NCBI GenBank assembly: GCA_016707485.1
Contig: JADJHN010000002.1
Coordinates: forward strand, 248,001 to 312,000
Origin: Lysobacterales bacterium
GTDB lineage: Bacteria > Pseudomonadota > Gammaproteobacteria > Xanthomonadales > Rhodanobacteraceae
Reading direction: 5' to 3'
Length of the DNA stretch: 64,000 nt
This document shows positions 46,453 through 55,348 of this stretch, piece by piece. The position numbers were made by a program, and so were the translations under genes. The notes below the pieces were generated by a model. That model made no database searches. It was not told the DNA's origin and saw only the letters and a program-made list of their open reading frames with translations. Within the stretch, counting starts at the first letter, position 1; every line of letters begins with the position of its first letter.

Positions 46453-46468
46453 GGCTTTGAGGTACACT
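46441..46468 (+). promoter_or_regulatory. Probable promoter of the btuB transcript, -35 inside the repeat array
   Basis: TACACT at 46463-46468 is a fair -10. At 16-17 nt upstream the -35 position falls within the last GATTCCC units (TTCCCG), a weak match. Transcription would begin near 46475, exactly where the riboswitch aptamer begins. Confidence 0.4.
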
Positions 46469-46472
46469 CGCG

Positions 46473-46682
46473 CAGCCAAAGGTGCCTGATCGATTCGATC
46501 GGGTGAAACGGGAAGCCGGTGCGTTGTCATTGCGATCGTTCCGGGTCGCATTCTCCAACAATTCCGGCGCTGCCCCCGCAACGGTAGGCAAGCCAAACCT
46601 GATCGATGACCACTGTGCCATGCACGGGAAGGTGATCAGGCCGATGCATCCGCATCGCTTGCAAGCCCGGAGACCGGCCTTG
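46473..46682 (+). ncRNA. Cobalamin (AdoCbl) riboswitch
   Basis: The conserved blocks are present in order: AAAGGTGCCTG at 46478, GGGTGAAACGGGAAGCCGGTG at 46501-46520 region, GCTGCCCCCGCAACGGTA at 46569-46586, and the B12 box GCAAGCCCGGAGACCGGCC at 46661-46679. Binding of adenosylcobalamin should shut down the downstream receptor gene. About 135 nt separate the box from the btuB start, with hairpins that could hide the ribosome site. Confidence 0.93.
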
Positions 46683-46817
46683 GGCCGACGTCGAAGACGT
46701 CGATCGTTCCAGGCGTTGCGGCGGGCAACGGACGGGCATTCATGGCTTCGTCCATGCGCGCTTGTTGATCCGTCGTGACACCTGGTTTCCGCGGGTGTGC
46801 GTTCGGAGATTCCCATC

Positions 46818-48602
46818 ATGTGCCGTTATTCCTTTTTGTATTCCAGTATCCTCGCCGCGTTCAGTGGCAGCGCGTTTGCCGACCAGGCCGACCTTCAACC
46901 CGAAATCGTGGTCAGCGCCACGCGTGTCGTGCAAACGGTGGATGCCACGTTGGCCGATGTCAGCGTGATCTCGCGCGAGGACATCGAAGCCAGTGCCACG
47001 CGTGACCTCAGCGATTTGCTGCGCCTGCAGGCGGGCATCGACATCGCCCGTACCGGCGGACCGGGCGGTCAGACCTCGATCTTCCTGCGCGGCACCAACA
47101 ACAATCATGTGCTGGTGCTGATCGACGGCGTGCGGGTCGCCGCGCTTGGCACCGGCGCCTTCACCTGGGAAACCCTGCCGCTGGCGGCCATCGAACGCGT
47201 CGAGATCGTGCGCGGCCCGCGTGCCAGCTACTGGGGCTCGGATGCGATTGGCGGCGTGATCCAGATCTTCACGCGCAAGCTCGACGGGCTGCGGGTTGCA
47301 CTCGGTTATGGCAGCTACGCCGATGCCAAGGCCGACATCGGCATTGGCCATCGTGGAGAGAGCGGCGGCTACAGCGTGCAGATCGGCGCACGCGACGAAG
47401 ACGGATTCCCGAGCCAGAACGAGAACGGCTACGGTTACGAGGACAAGGATCACGGCCTGCGCAATCGGCACCTGTCCGCGCGTGCCGATCATCGCTGGGG
47501 AGAACAAACCCTCGATGCTGTTTTCATGCGCAGCCAGGGCACGACCGAGTTTGCCGGCGGCCAGTCCGACTTCACCGAGCAGGCCATCAACCTGACGCTG
47601 AGCGGCGCGATCACGCCGGCATGGCAGCATCGCCTGAGTGCCGGACGCGCCAGCGAGGACTACGCGACGCCGGCATATTTCGATGCCTATGCCTCGCGGC
47701 GCACGTCGCTCGGCTGGCAGAACGAGATTGCGCTTTCGCCGCAGCAGCGCCTCGTCCTCGGCCTTGATGCGGTGCACGAGCGAGGCGAGAAGCTCGACAG
47801 CTATCGGCACAGCCGCAACAACACCGGCATCTACGCAGGCTGGCAGGTCGGCATGCGGCCGTTCGACAGCGAAGTGTCCCTGCGCAGCGACGACAACAAC
47901 CTGTTCGGCCAGCACACCACAGGCTCGGTCGCCGCCGGCTGGCATTTCAACGAGGCAACGCGTGCCTACGCCAGTTACGGTCAGGGCTTCCGCGGGCCGA
48001 CCTTGAATGAGCAGTATTCGCCCGGGTTCGGTGGCCTCTATGCCGGCAATCCCGATCTGCAACCGGAGAAATCCTCCAGCCGTGAAATCGGCTTCGAGTT
48101 TGCTCCTGGGCAAGGCCAGCAGCTCAAGGCCAATCTGTATTCGACGCGCATCAGCAACCTGATCAGTTTCAGCGGTGTCGCCTTTCGGGCCGAGAACGTC
48201 GCCCGTGCCCGCATCAAGGGTGCCGAACTCGGCTACAACACGAGCTTCGGCGCGTGGATGTTTGATGGCCGCCTCACCTGGCAGGATCCGCGCAATGAGG
48301 ACACCGGCACGCAACTGCTGCGCCGGGCGAAGCAGAAATTCACCGGCACGCTTGAGCGCTCGTTCGGTGAATCGCTGCATGCCGGCGTCGAGCTGCTGCG
48401 CTCGGGCAGGCGCGCCGATGTGGCCGGCATCGAGCTGCCCGGGTACACCCTCGTCAACCTGCGCGCAACGTGGACGATTGCACCAGAGTGGATGCTGCAC
48501 GCCCGCATCGAGAACCTCACCGATCGGGACTACGAGCTCGCCCACGGCTACAACACGCCGAGGCGCTCCGGGTTCCTCGAAATGGTCTGGACGACCCGAT
48601 AG
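46818..48602 (+). CDS. btuB: BtuB-like TonB-dependent vitamin B12 receptor
   Basis: A 594-residue TonB-dependent outer-membrane receptor. Signal peptide to about residue 21 (GSAFA), a TonB-box-like EIVVSATR, plug domain (about 30-150) with the LIDGVRVAALGTGAF and RVEIVRGPRASYWGSDAIGGVI signatures, then a 22-strand barrel. It ends in MVWTTR, without the usual terminal aromatic. Assigned to B12 because it lies behind a cobalamin riboswitch and resembles BtuB in length and plug. ATG at 46818 with GGAGA 10 nt upstream is preferred over GTG at 46797. Confidence 0.92.
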   Translation: MCRYSFLYSSILAAFSGSAFADQADLQPEIVVSATRVVQTVDATLADVSVISREDIEASATRDLSDLLRLQAGIDIARTGGPGGQTSIFLRGTNNNHVLVLIDGVRVAALGTGAFTWETLPLAAIERVEIVRGPRASYWGSDAIGGVIQIFTRKLDGLRVALGYGSYADAKADIGIGHRGESGGYSVQIGARDEDGFPSQNENGYGYEDKDHGLRNRHLSARADHRWGEQTLDAVFMRSQGTTEFAGGQSDFTEQAINLTLSGAITPAWQHRLSAGRASEDYATPAYFDAYASRRTSLGWQNEIALSPQQRLVLGLDAVHERGEKLDSYRHSRNNTGIYAGWQVGMRPFDSEVSLRSDDNNLFGQHTTGSVAAGWHFNEATRAYASYGQGFRGPTLNEQYSPGFGGLYAGNPDLQPEKSSSREIGFEFAPGQGQQLKANLYSTRISNLISFSGVAFRAENVARARIKGAELGYNTSFGAWMFDGRLTWQDPRNEDTGTQLLRRAKQKFTGTLERSFGESLHAGVELLRSGRRADVAGIELPGYTLVNLRATWTIAPEWMLHARIENLTDRDYELAHGYNTPRRSGFLEMVWTTR

Positions 48603-48619
48603 GCGACGTTGCACCTCAT

Positions 48620-48659
48620 CCGCATCTGTTTTGCATGCCGCCGACATGCAAGAATGCGG
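48620..48659 (+). other. Extended stem-loop between btuB and the DUF1631 gene
   Basis: Two nested inverted repeats: CCGCAT/ATGCGG (48620-48625 with 48654-48659) and TTGCATG/CATGCAA (48631-48637 with 48645-48651), loop 7 nt. No T run follows, so it is either an inefficient terminator or a processing/attenuation structure. Confidence 0.4.
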
Positions 48660-48684
48660 GTCGGGCCAGGGGGCGAGGTGGAGC

Positions 48685-51147
48685 GTGAAGCAGCCAGCAG
48701 GTGGTTCCGTCGAAAGGAGTGAAGGCAAGCCGCGTTTCGTGCGCCTTGCCGAACGCACCCTGCCCAGGCGCGTGCGATTTCTGCTGGAAGGCTTGCAGGA
48801 ACGCACCGCCTATTTCGAGGGGGCGCTCGGGCAGTTGTTCGACGAAGTCGAGCAGCGCCTGTTCAAGCAGGCTGATTGCGCGCGCAGCAATGACCAGCAG
48901 CGGCGGCTGATGGAGGCCATCCGCGAAATCAAGCGTGGCAAGGCCGATATCGTGCCGCGCTTCCTCATCCACCTGGAATCAAGTCTGGCCCAGATCGACC
49001 AGGCCGACGCTGACGCCGCCGCGCCAGGCACACGGCGCGATCGCCTGCCGGCCAAACTTGAACTGGTCGACTCGCGTGATCTCGAAATCTCGCTGGCCAC
49101 CCAGGACATCGCCAACAAGGCGGAAATCCGCCATACCTCGGCGCTGTACATGCTGGGCCATCGACTTGGCGTCATTGCCGGCCGCCCCGCTTTTGAATCA
49201 GACAGGATGCCGCTGGGTCCGCTGGCGCTGGCCAAGGCCCTGCAACATGCGCTGAGCGATCTGGATCTGGATCAACAGGATCGAATCCAGGTTTTCCACG
49301 ATTTCGACAATCTCGTCATGGCTGCCATCGGCCAGTTCTACGAAACCTGCAATCGCTACCTTGCCGAGCAGGGCGTATTGCCGAACCTGCAGTTCCAGAC
49401 CCAGCGCAGCAGCCCGCAGAAGCATGCAGCCGGCGCGGATGCCGAAGCCGGCAGCGCCGATGCCCCGGCGGAAGAGAAAGCCGGCATGGCCCGGGCACCG
49501 CAAACGCCCGCCACCGCCGGCAATGCCGCGCCGCTGGGCCATGCGCTGCCACGCCACGCGCCACCAACCGGTTCACCGGCAGCGGCACCGTCGATGCCAA
49601 CCAGCGGCCAGGGCGCGAGCCATGCCGGCGTGGCACGTTCGCCGCTGGCTCCGGCATCCCACGGCACAAGCGCAACCGCCGCCGGGCAGGAAGGCGCCGG
49701 CGATCCCGAATTGTTCACTTCCTTGCGCGACCTGCTCGCCGAGCGCCGGCGCGGTCTCGGCGCGCCGCCGCCAGTCGCGCCGGTCCATGGCGTGGTCAGC
49801 CGCCATGACCTGCAGACCGTACTCGGCAAGCTGCAGACCGGGCCGATCCGCAATTTGCAGCAGGACGGCAAGACCGTTGCGCGCAGCATCACCCATCTCA
49901 AGCAGGACCTGCTCCAGCAATTGCGCGCCAGCAGTCCGGATGGCACGACACCTGCCCTGGCCGAGGAGGATTCCGACACCATCGACCTGGTCGGCATGTT
50001 GTTCGACTACATCGGCTCGAATCTCGCCTCGCATCAATCCAGCCGCGACCTGATTGCCAAGCTGCAGGTTCCCGTGCTGCGCAGCGCGATCAGCGACAAG
50101 CATTTCTTCACCCAGCGCAACCACCCTGCCCGCGTCTTGCTCAACAACGTTGCCGAGGCCAGCGCCTTGTGGATGGGCGACGAGGAAACCGACAACGGTC
50201 TCGTCGACACGATGACCTCGATGGTCGATCGGGTCACCAACGAGTTCAACGGCGACCTCGGCTTGATGGAATCGCTGCTGGATGACCTCGGGCACTACAT
50301 GTCCCAGGTCACCCGGCGCGCTGAAATCAGCGAACGCCGGCACATCGATGCAGCGAAGGGGCGCGAGCGCCTCGACCTGTCACGCGAGCAGGCCAATGCC
50401 GCCATCGCGCGCCTGCTCAAGCGCGGCCAGCCGGCGCCGATGGTGCGTGCCGTGCTCGAGCAGGCGTGGACCGATGTCCTCGCCCTGACCCTGCTGCGCC
50501 AGGGTGAGGACAGCCAGGCCTACCGGCGCTGTCTGGCCGTCGCCGACCAGCTCATGCAGATCGGATCCGGAGCCGATATCGCCAAGGTTGACCAGAAGGT
50601 CCGCGAAGAGGTGTACAGCGGCCTGCAACTGGTTGGTCTGCACACCGACGAAATTGATGGCGTCGTCTCCAGGTTGTTTGATCCGGCCTCGATCGAGAAG
50701 AAGACCAGCCACACCGAACTGGCGCATGCGCTGAAGAGCAAGCCACGCCTTGGCGGCGAAGCAGCGGCAGCCGGCAAGGCGTCCAGCGAGAAGTCCGCCG
50801 CGGCCAGGCCGTCGATCCTTTCGACGGCGGAAAAGGAAATGGTGCAACGCATTCGCACGCTGCCATTCGGAACCTGGTTTGATTTCGTCACCAACCAGCA
50901 GGGCAGCACCGTGCGCCGCAAGCTGGCATGGTTTTCCACGGTCACCGGGCGCTGCCTGTTCACCAACCAGCGCGGCGCCCGCTCGGAGGAAAAAACCATC
51001 GAGCAACTGGCCAAGGATCTGGTTTCCGGCCAGGTGCGCCTGCACAAGGAGGAGACAGAGAGTCTCATCGACCGCGCATGGAAGGCGATCAGGAACACCC
51101 TGCAGCAGTTTTCCGGGCGCACTGCCGAACCGGTTTCCGCCACCTGA
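48685..51147 (+). CDS. DUF1631 family protein
   Basis: An 820-residue protein of the uncharacterised DUF1631 family. The N-terminal third is helical (RLAERTLPRRVRFLLEGL), followed by an Ala/Pro/Gly-rich disordered linker (about residues 250-345), a conserved helical core (about 345-690) and a C-terminal domain with RRKLAWFSTVTGRCLFTNQRG, a motif that I associate with this family. No signal or membrane segment. It starts with GTG 48685 (GAGGTGGAG just upstream); an in-frame ATG at 48646 lies within the stem-loop. The PilZ gene starts 11 nt downstream. Confidence 0.85.
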   Translation: MKQPAGGSVERSEGKPRFVRLAERTLPRRVRFLLEGLQERTAYFEGALGQLFDEVEQRLFKQADCARSNDQQRRLMEAIREIKRGKADIVPRFLIHLESSLAQIDQADADAAAPGTRRDRLPAKLELVDSRDLEISLATQDIANKAEIRHTSALYMLGHRLGVIAGRPAFESDRMPLGPLALAKALQHALSDLDLDQQDRIQVFHDFDNLVMAAIGQFYETCNRYLAEQGVLPNLQFQTQRSSPQKHAAGADAEAGSADAPAEEKAGMARAPQTPATAGNAAPLGHALPRHAPPTGSPAAAPSMPTSGQGASHAGVARSPLAPASHGTSATAAGQEGAGDPELFTSLRDLLAERRRGLGAPPPVAPVHGVVSRHDLQTVLGKLQTGPIRNLQQDGKTVARSITHLKQDLLQQLRASSPDGTTPALAEEDSDTIDLVGMLFDYIGSNLASHQSSRDLIAKLQVPVLRSAISDKHFFTQRNHPARVLLNNVAEASALWMGDEETDNGLVDTMTSMVDRVTNEFNGDLGLMESLLDDLGHYMSQVTRRAEISERRHIDAAKGRERLDLSREQANAAIARLLKRGQPAPMVRAVLEQAWTDVLALTLLRQGEDSQAYRRCLAVADQLMQIGSGADIAKVDQKVREEVYSGLQLVGLHTDEIDGVVSRLFDPASIEKKTSHTELAHALKSKPRLGGEAAAAGKASSEKSAAARPSILSTAEKEMVQRIRTLPFGTWFDFVTNQQGSTVRRKLAWFSTVTGRCLFTNQRGARSEEKTIEQLAKDLVSGQVRLHKEETESLIDRAWKAIRNTLQQFSGRTAEPVSAT

Positions 51148-51158
51148 AGGCCTCAGCG

Positions 51159-51497
51159 ATGAACGAATATCGACGCTCCCCGCGCAAGGCCGCCTACGTG
51201 ACGATTCCGGTCAGCAACAAGATGACCGGCGAGGTCATGGGCCGCATCGGCAACCTTTCTGCCGATGGCATGCTCATGGTCTGCGATGCACCCGTTGTCG
51301 ACGGTGCCCTGTTCCAGCTTGGCTTCGAGCTGACCAATGCCCAGGGTCGTCCGCAGGCCATCGATGTCGGCGTGCAGGAAATGTGGGCGGAAGCAGCCAA
51401 TGTGCCCGGCCAGTACTGGTCAGGCTTCCACTTCATCGATATCTCCGTGAAGGATCTGGAAGCCATCGAATCCTGGATAGGCGAGCTCGGCGACTGA
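51159..51497 (+). CDS. PilZ domain c-di-GMP-binding protein
   Basis: A 112-residue single-domain PilZ protein. Both c-di-GMP motifs are intact: R5-x-x-x-R9 in EYRRSPRKA and N32-x-S34-x-x-G37 in GNLSADGML. It should bind c-di-GMP and relay it to a partner; the DUF1631 protein 11 nt upstream is the evident candidate. ATG at 51159. Confidence 0.93.
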   Translation: MNEYRRSPRKAAYVTIPVSNKMTGEVMGRIGNLSADGMLMVCDAPVVDGALFQLGFELTNAQGRPQAIDVGVQEMWAEAANVPGQYWSGFHFIDISVKDLEAIESWIGELGD

Positions 51498-51512
51498 GCG
51501 CGCGGCCGAAAT

Positions 51513-51662
51513 TCAAGCCTGCCGCCACCCAACTTCGTATCTCACGCGATCAAACAGCTCCTTGAACAACTTGAAGTTTGCCTGATCAATAACTTGCGTT
51601 GAGGTAAGGGCGCCGCACAAACGTGTGTTGGGTATCGTCCCTTCCCCGACCACCTTAAGCAC
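51513..51662 (-). CDS. Small 49-residue ORF coupled to the Abi gene
   Basis: A GTG (51660-51662) overlaps the TAG stop of the Abi gene as TAGTG and opens a 49-residue frame (MLKVVGEGTIPNTRL ... RYEVGWRQA). Composition is plausible for protein and the DNA is AT-richer than the flanks (about 43% GC by hand count over 51541-51600). It ends 15 nt from the convergent PilZ stop. It could be a genuine small partner or the tail of a deleted gene. No family recognised. Confidence 0.4.
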   Translation of the reverse strand: MLKVVGEGTIPNTRLCGALTSTQVIDQANFKLFKELFDRVRYEVGWRQA

Positions 51663-52534
51663 TAGCGCCACAGGTTGCGGCCTCTCCAATCTGCGGGAAT
51701 CTTCATCGCATCCAAAGGCACCTCTGGGTGCGTGTCCAGCAGCACCCACAACCGCTGGCGCCACTGGCAGCCGGGCGACGCCACGCGCAGCATGTGGCGA
51801 AGCACCACCAGCATCCCGTACAGGCGACTGTTGTCCGGGACCTGATGCGGCCATGCCAGGTTGCGCGACGGGAACCGTGGCCGGATCGCGAACTGCCGGT
51901 TCCACAACCGCTTGTGGTGGGCACAGACGTTCCGTAGGTAGGTCAGCGCGTGCAGCCAGCTGCGCAGGAACTGCTCGTCCACCCCATACTCAGTCGCGAT
52001 CTTCTGCTTCAAAGCAGGCGCCAGCGCGCCGTAGAGCTTGGACACGGTACCGAATGACAGCAGCTCGGTCGCCATCCATACTGGCAAATGGGATTCGGAC
52101 GTGTACTTCTTGCGGAAGTGGTTAGCGAACGTCTCTTTCGCCCGTCTTTCCTCGACACCCAGCTCATCCATGAACCGACCATGCTCAAAGCCAGGGGCAA
52201 AGTTGCCAGGATCGCTGTGACCGAATGCCCCGTATGCGTGCGCGATCTCGTAGGTGATGGCTGTGCGGATCGCCACTTCGATGCGTTCGATGGCATCGAG
52301 CACCAGCAGGCGCAGCTTGCGATCAAAGATGTACAGACCGGCTACGTCATTGAAGTCGGTGCCGGCGCGGAAGGGCTCGCCGTCCTTAAACGGCAAACAA
52401 TAGGCACTGAGGCGGTAGTAGCTGACCTTCTGCAGCCAGCGCGTCGCCCGCTCGCCATCGGGGATGGCCAGGCCGCGCTGCCGCAGCAAGTCCATTTGCT
52501 CGTCGAAGGTCAGTGCCGGCTTGGTATAGTGCAT
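51662..52534 (-). CDS. Abi_2 (AbiD/AbiF-like) abortive infection protein with HEPN motif
   Basis: A 290-residue Abi_2 family protein. The start TFDEQMDLLRQRGL and VSYYRLSAYCLPF match the family, and the HEPN RNase motif Rx4-6H is present as R-N-V-C-A-H in TYLRNVCAHHKRLWNR. Such proteins (AbiD, AbiF) confer phage resistance by cell-growth arrest, presumably via RNA cleavage. It neighbours a type III restriction system on the same strand and begins the cluster of phage-defence genes. Confidence 0.9.
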   Translation of the reverse strand: MHYTKPALTFDEQMDLLRQRGLAIPDGERATRWLQKVSYYRLSAYCLPFKDGEPFRAGTDFNDVAGLYIFDRKLRLLVLDAIERIEVAIRTAITYEIAHAYGAFGHSDPGNFAPGFEHGRFMDELGVEERRAKETFANHFRKKYTSESHLPVWMATELLSFGTVSKLYGALAPALKQKIATEYGVDEQFLRSWLHALTYLRNVCAHHKRLWNRQFAIRPRFPSRNLAWPHQVPDNSRLYGMLVVLRHMLRVASPGCQWRQRLWVLLDTHPEVPLDAMKIPADWRGRNLWR

Positions 52535-52689
52535 CGTTCAGACAATAAAGACCCGCCAATTATGCGCGTCACCTGCCGAAGCAGGGCTAAGCGTGGCGGG
52601 TGTGTCGACAACAGGATACAGGAGCCGTCGGACGCGGGCAAACCGGCTGGGCAGGCTGGACAGGCAAGAAAGTTCACCCGCAGCAAGAA

Positions 52690-55344
52690 TCAGCGGTTTG
52701 ATGAGATGGCATGCGCAATTTGCTGGTCGATATCGCGGCCCGCCTCGTCCTTCTCACGCGGCATCAGGTACAGGCCGTTCGGATACTTGCGCGCCCACAG
52801 TTCGCCCACGGCGCGCTTGGCGATGTTCTTGGGATGATCGTAGCGGTCGTCGCCCTTGTACTCGATCACGAAAATGCGGCCGTCCTTCAACTGCGCGATG
52901 AAGTCGGGATAGGAGGAGCCAGTCGCGGTCGGGAAACGGAACTGCGACGGGTGGGCCAGGTTGCGCACCCACACTTCCACATCAGGATTGCGTTCGATGG
53001 CAGTCGCGCAGCGGTACTCTTCAGCCAGTTGGCCATCCTTGCGACGGTAAGGGAGGTCGCCGGGCACTTCGTAGTAGTGCTTGGGCCATTCCATCGGTGC
53101 CGGGCACGGCGACCGCATGGGATAGGCCAAATCCGAGAACCGGAACGCCACAGCGGGATCAACCACCACCTCCTCCAGCGCGAACAGCCGCTGGTGCGCC
53201 TGATTGCCGCGCTTGGCCTTGGCCTCGTCCAGCAGAGCCAGCAGGCGACGCGCGATGATGAATCGCCCGCGCACCAGTTGACCCAGGCTGTACCCCTTGC
53301 GCTTCAACGGTGCCAGAGCCTGCACGATCCACTCGATCATGGCTTCGTGGCGCACGTTGTTCTGGACGACCTTGCCTTCCAGCCATACCAGCAAGTCGGC
53401 CTCGTCCCAGTCGCCGGTCAGGCCGGACAGGTATTCGGCTTGTGGCTCCTGGACCATGTTCATCTTCACCGCCTTCTCGCCGATGTCGATTTCCCAGGTT
53501 TGCGTGCGTGTATCGAATGTCAGCGTATCCAGCGTTCCCGCCGTGTCCGACGGATTCCAGAAACCGTCCTCCACCAGCAGATCGTTCGCGACTGGCACCA
53601 CGCGGTCGCCGAATTGGATCGACAACTGCGGCACTTCGAACTTCACGCCCTTTTGTGCGGGCGTCTCGCGCAACTGAACGCGCGCGTTGTGCTGTTCCAG
53701 CGAAGTGCGCGCCTGCTCTTTTGCCTTGCCGGTAAAGACCTTGGCGATCGCCTCGACGCTCTCCGCTTGGATCGCGCCCTTGACCTCCACCTCGTACTTG
53801 CCTTCTTCCTCCGAGGGCTTGATCGAGATGTTGGGCAAATCACCCGCTGGCACATTCGCCAGATCGGGCTTCCTTGTTGTCGTGAGGCGCAGGGTTTCCC
53901 TTCTCAGCGCCGGATGCTCGCTGTCGCCACCGATCAGTGATGGTTGAGTGGGAATGTTCTGCGCGGCTTCCAGCCGCGAGAAGCCCATGCTTTCCAGGTG
54001 ATCGGTGAACTCAACCGCCTTCGCGCCAAAGTACGGCGACACGACATGCGCGTAAGCCTTGTTCAGTGCCGCTTGGCCGCGCGTGCGCGCGTAGGGCATG
54101 CGCAGCACGCGGCCCAGCAATTGTTCGATGGCGGTCGCGGACTTCGTGCCGGATACGGAACACAGCACATAGGCAAACGAGCAGTCCCAACCTTCTTTCA
54201 GCGCCTCCATCGTGATGATGACGCGAACAGGACAGTCCTCGGCGAACAGGTCGATTCCGTCCAGTTCGCGCTGGTCGCCCGTGGCGATCCTCACCCAGTC
54301 CTTGTCAATCCGTTCGCCGTCTTCGCCGGTCAGGTGCTCGTAAATGGTTTCGACCGTGGCCTCGCCGCCCTTGTGCTCGGCCTGGATCAGCAGGATCGGA
54401 CGAATGTAGTCGGGTTCCTTCCGGGCGATCTCTTCCAGTTCCTGCCGTCGCAGCAGCGCATGGCGCAGGGCGACGTCCCAGCCGTCCAGGTGCTCTTCCA
54501 GCAGCACCGGCAACTTGATCATTTCCTCGGCGAACAACTGCGAGGCCGAGACACGCACCAGCACGTTGCTGGTGGCCATGTCCGGCGTGGCGGTCAGTTC
54601 GATGATGGCGCTGGGGGCCAGGCGCTCATACACGACGCCCGACAGGTCGCTGGTCGCGTTGTGCGCCTCGTCGGTAATCACCAGCGGACGGTGGAGCCGC
54701 AGCAGATTGGCGAACGAGAAGCGTGGCCCCTTGCCGTCCTCGGTCTGTTCCAGGTCCGGCAGCGGTGCGTCCTTCGGTAGGGCGATGAAGTGCGGTTCCA
54801 GCGCCTCCTTGTGCGCGTAGAAATCGCGGATATCAATGTCGTGGACGCGCGCCGCCGCCATCGTCGCAATTACTATGCAAGTGCGAGTCGCCAGTTCCTG
54901 CGGTGTCAGTTGCTCGATGTCGTCGCTGTCCAGCACCGAGACCTGGCCACCGAACGCGGCGTCCAGTTCTTGGCGGTAGGGGTGGCGGCGATTTTTGAAG
55001 GCGTCCAGGGTCTGCTGCTTGATCGTGCGGCTGGGCACCAGCCACACCACCAGCGGGCGGTCGCGTTCCAGCCAGTTGTCCGCCGCGCAGCGGATGAAAT
55101 GCGCGCCCATCAGGGTCTTGCCGCCGCCGGTGGGAATGCGGATCGCCACATACGGCACGCCGCGCAGGCTGGGCAGGTCCTGGCCGTCCTTGTCGCGCAG
55201 GGCGCGGTACTCGGGCACCAGCATGGTCTTGGCATCCGGGTGCGCGTGTGCGGCGAACGCTGCGGCAATGCCGTCCGTGCGCGCAGCGCGCAGGAAGTCG
55301 CCCAGCCGCGCGAGGCATTTCTCCTGGTAGTCCTTCAGGTCCAT
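52690..55344 (-). CDS. Type III restriction enzyme Res subunit
   Basis: An 884-residue helicase-nuclease. Superfamily 2 motifs: Walker A PTGGGKTL, DEAH in VITDEAHN, TATPD, and QLLGRVLRMPYA motif VI. Near the C-terminus a PD-(D/E)xK-type nuclease is recognised from SYPDFIAQLKDG ... VIEYKG. It translocates/searches from Mod-bound sites and cleaves. It follows mod by 4 nt. The reading frame is intact. Confidence 0.95.
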   Translation of the reverse strand: MDLKDYQEKCLARLGDFLRAARTDGIAAAFAAHAHPDAKTMLVPEYRALRDKDGQDLPSLRGVPYVAIRIPTGGGKTLMGAHFIRCAADNWLERDRPLVVWLVPSRTIKQQTLDAFKNRRHPYRQELDAAFGGQVSVLDSDDIEQLTPQELATRTCIVIATMAAARVHDIDIRDFYAHKEALEPHFIALPKDAPLPDLEQTEDGKGPRFSFANLLRLHRPLVITDEAHNATSDLSGVVYERLAPSAIIELTATPDMATSNVLVRVSASQLFAEEMIKLPVLLEEHLDGWDVALRHALLRRQELEEIARKEPDYIRPILLIQAEHKGGEATVETIYEHLTGEDGERIDKDWVRIATGDQRELDGIDLFAEDCPVRVIITMEALKEGWDCSFAYVLCSVSGTKSATAIEQLLGRVLRMPYARTRGQAALNKAYAHVVSPYFGAKAVEFTDHLESMGFSRLEAAQNIPTQPSLIGGDSEHPALRRETLRLTTTRKPDLANVPAGDLPNISIKPSEEEGKYEVEVKGAIQAESVEAIAKVFTGKAKEQARTSLEQHNARVQLRETPAQKGVKFEVPQLSIQFGDRVVPVANDLLVEDGFWNPSDTAGTLDTLTFDTRTQTWEIDIGEKAVKMNMVQEPQAEYLSGLTGDWDEADLLVWLEGKVVQNNVRHEAMIEWIVQALAPLKRKGYSLGQLVRGRFIIARRLLALLDEAKAKRGNQAHQRLFALEEVVVDPAVAFRFSDLAYPMRSPCPAPMEWPKHYYEVPGDLPYRRKDGQLAEEYRCATAIERNPDVEVWVRNLAHPSQFRFPTATGSSYPDFIAQLKDGRIFVIEYKGDDRYDHPKNIAKRAVGELWARKYPNGLYLMPREKDEAGRDIDQQIAHAISSNR

Positions 55345-55348
55345 GCCA

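Larger units (their letters stand above)
46205..46817. other. 613-nt non-coding region with repeat array and B12 riboswitch
   Basis: Between the zinc-ribbon gene and btuB. From left to right: about 80 nt with nothing obvious, the heptamer array (46286-46452), a probable promoter, the cobalamin riboswitch, then about 130 nt of expression platform containing two hairpins (46686-46702, CGACGTC/GACGTCG; 46741-46756, CATGG/CCATG). Long open frames on the opposite strand here are produced by the repeat. Confidence 0.8.

Noticed and set aside
45959..46819. Minus-strand frame containing repeated NRESGIG / NQESGIR units
   Set aside because: The repeats are just the heptamer DNA array read in frame; the ends are mirror frames of hemW and of the riboswitch.
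46740..48806. Minus-strand frame of nearly 700 codons opposite btuB
   Set aside because: Mirror of a clear TonB-dependent receptor behind a riboswitch; no domain recognised.
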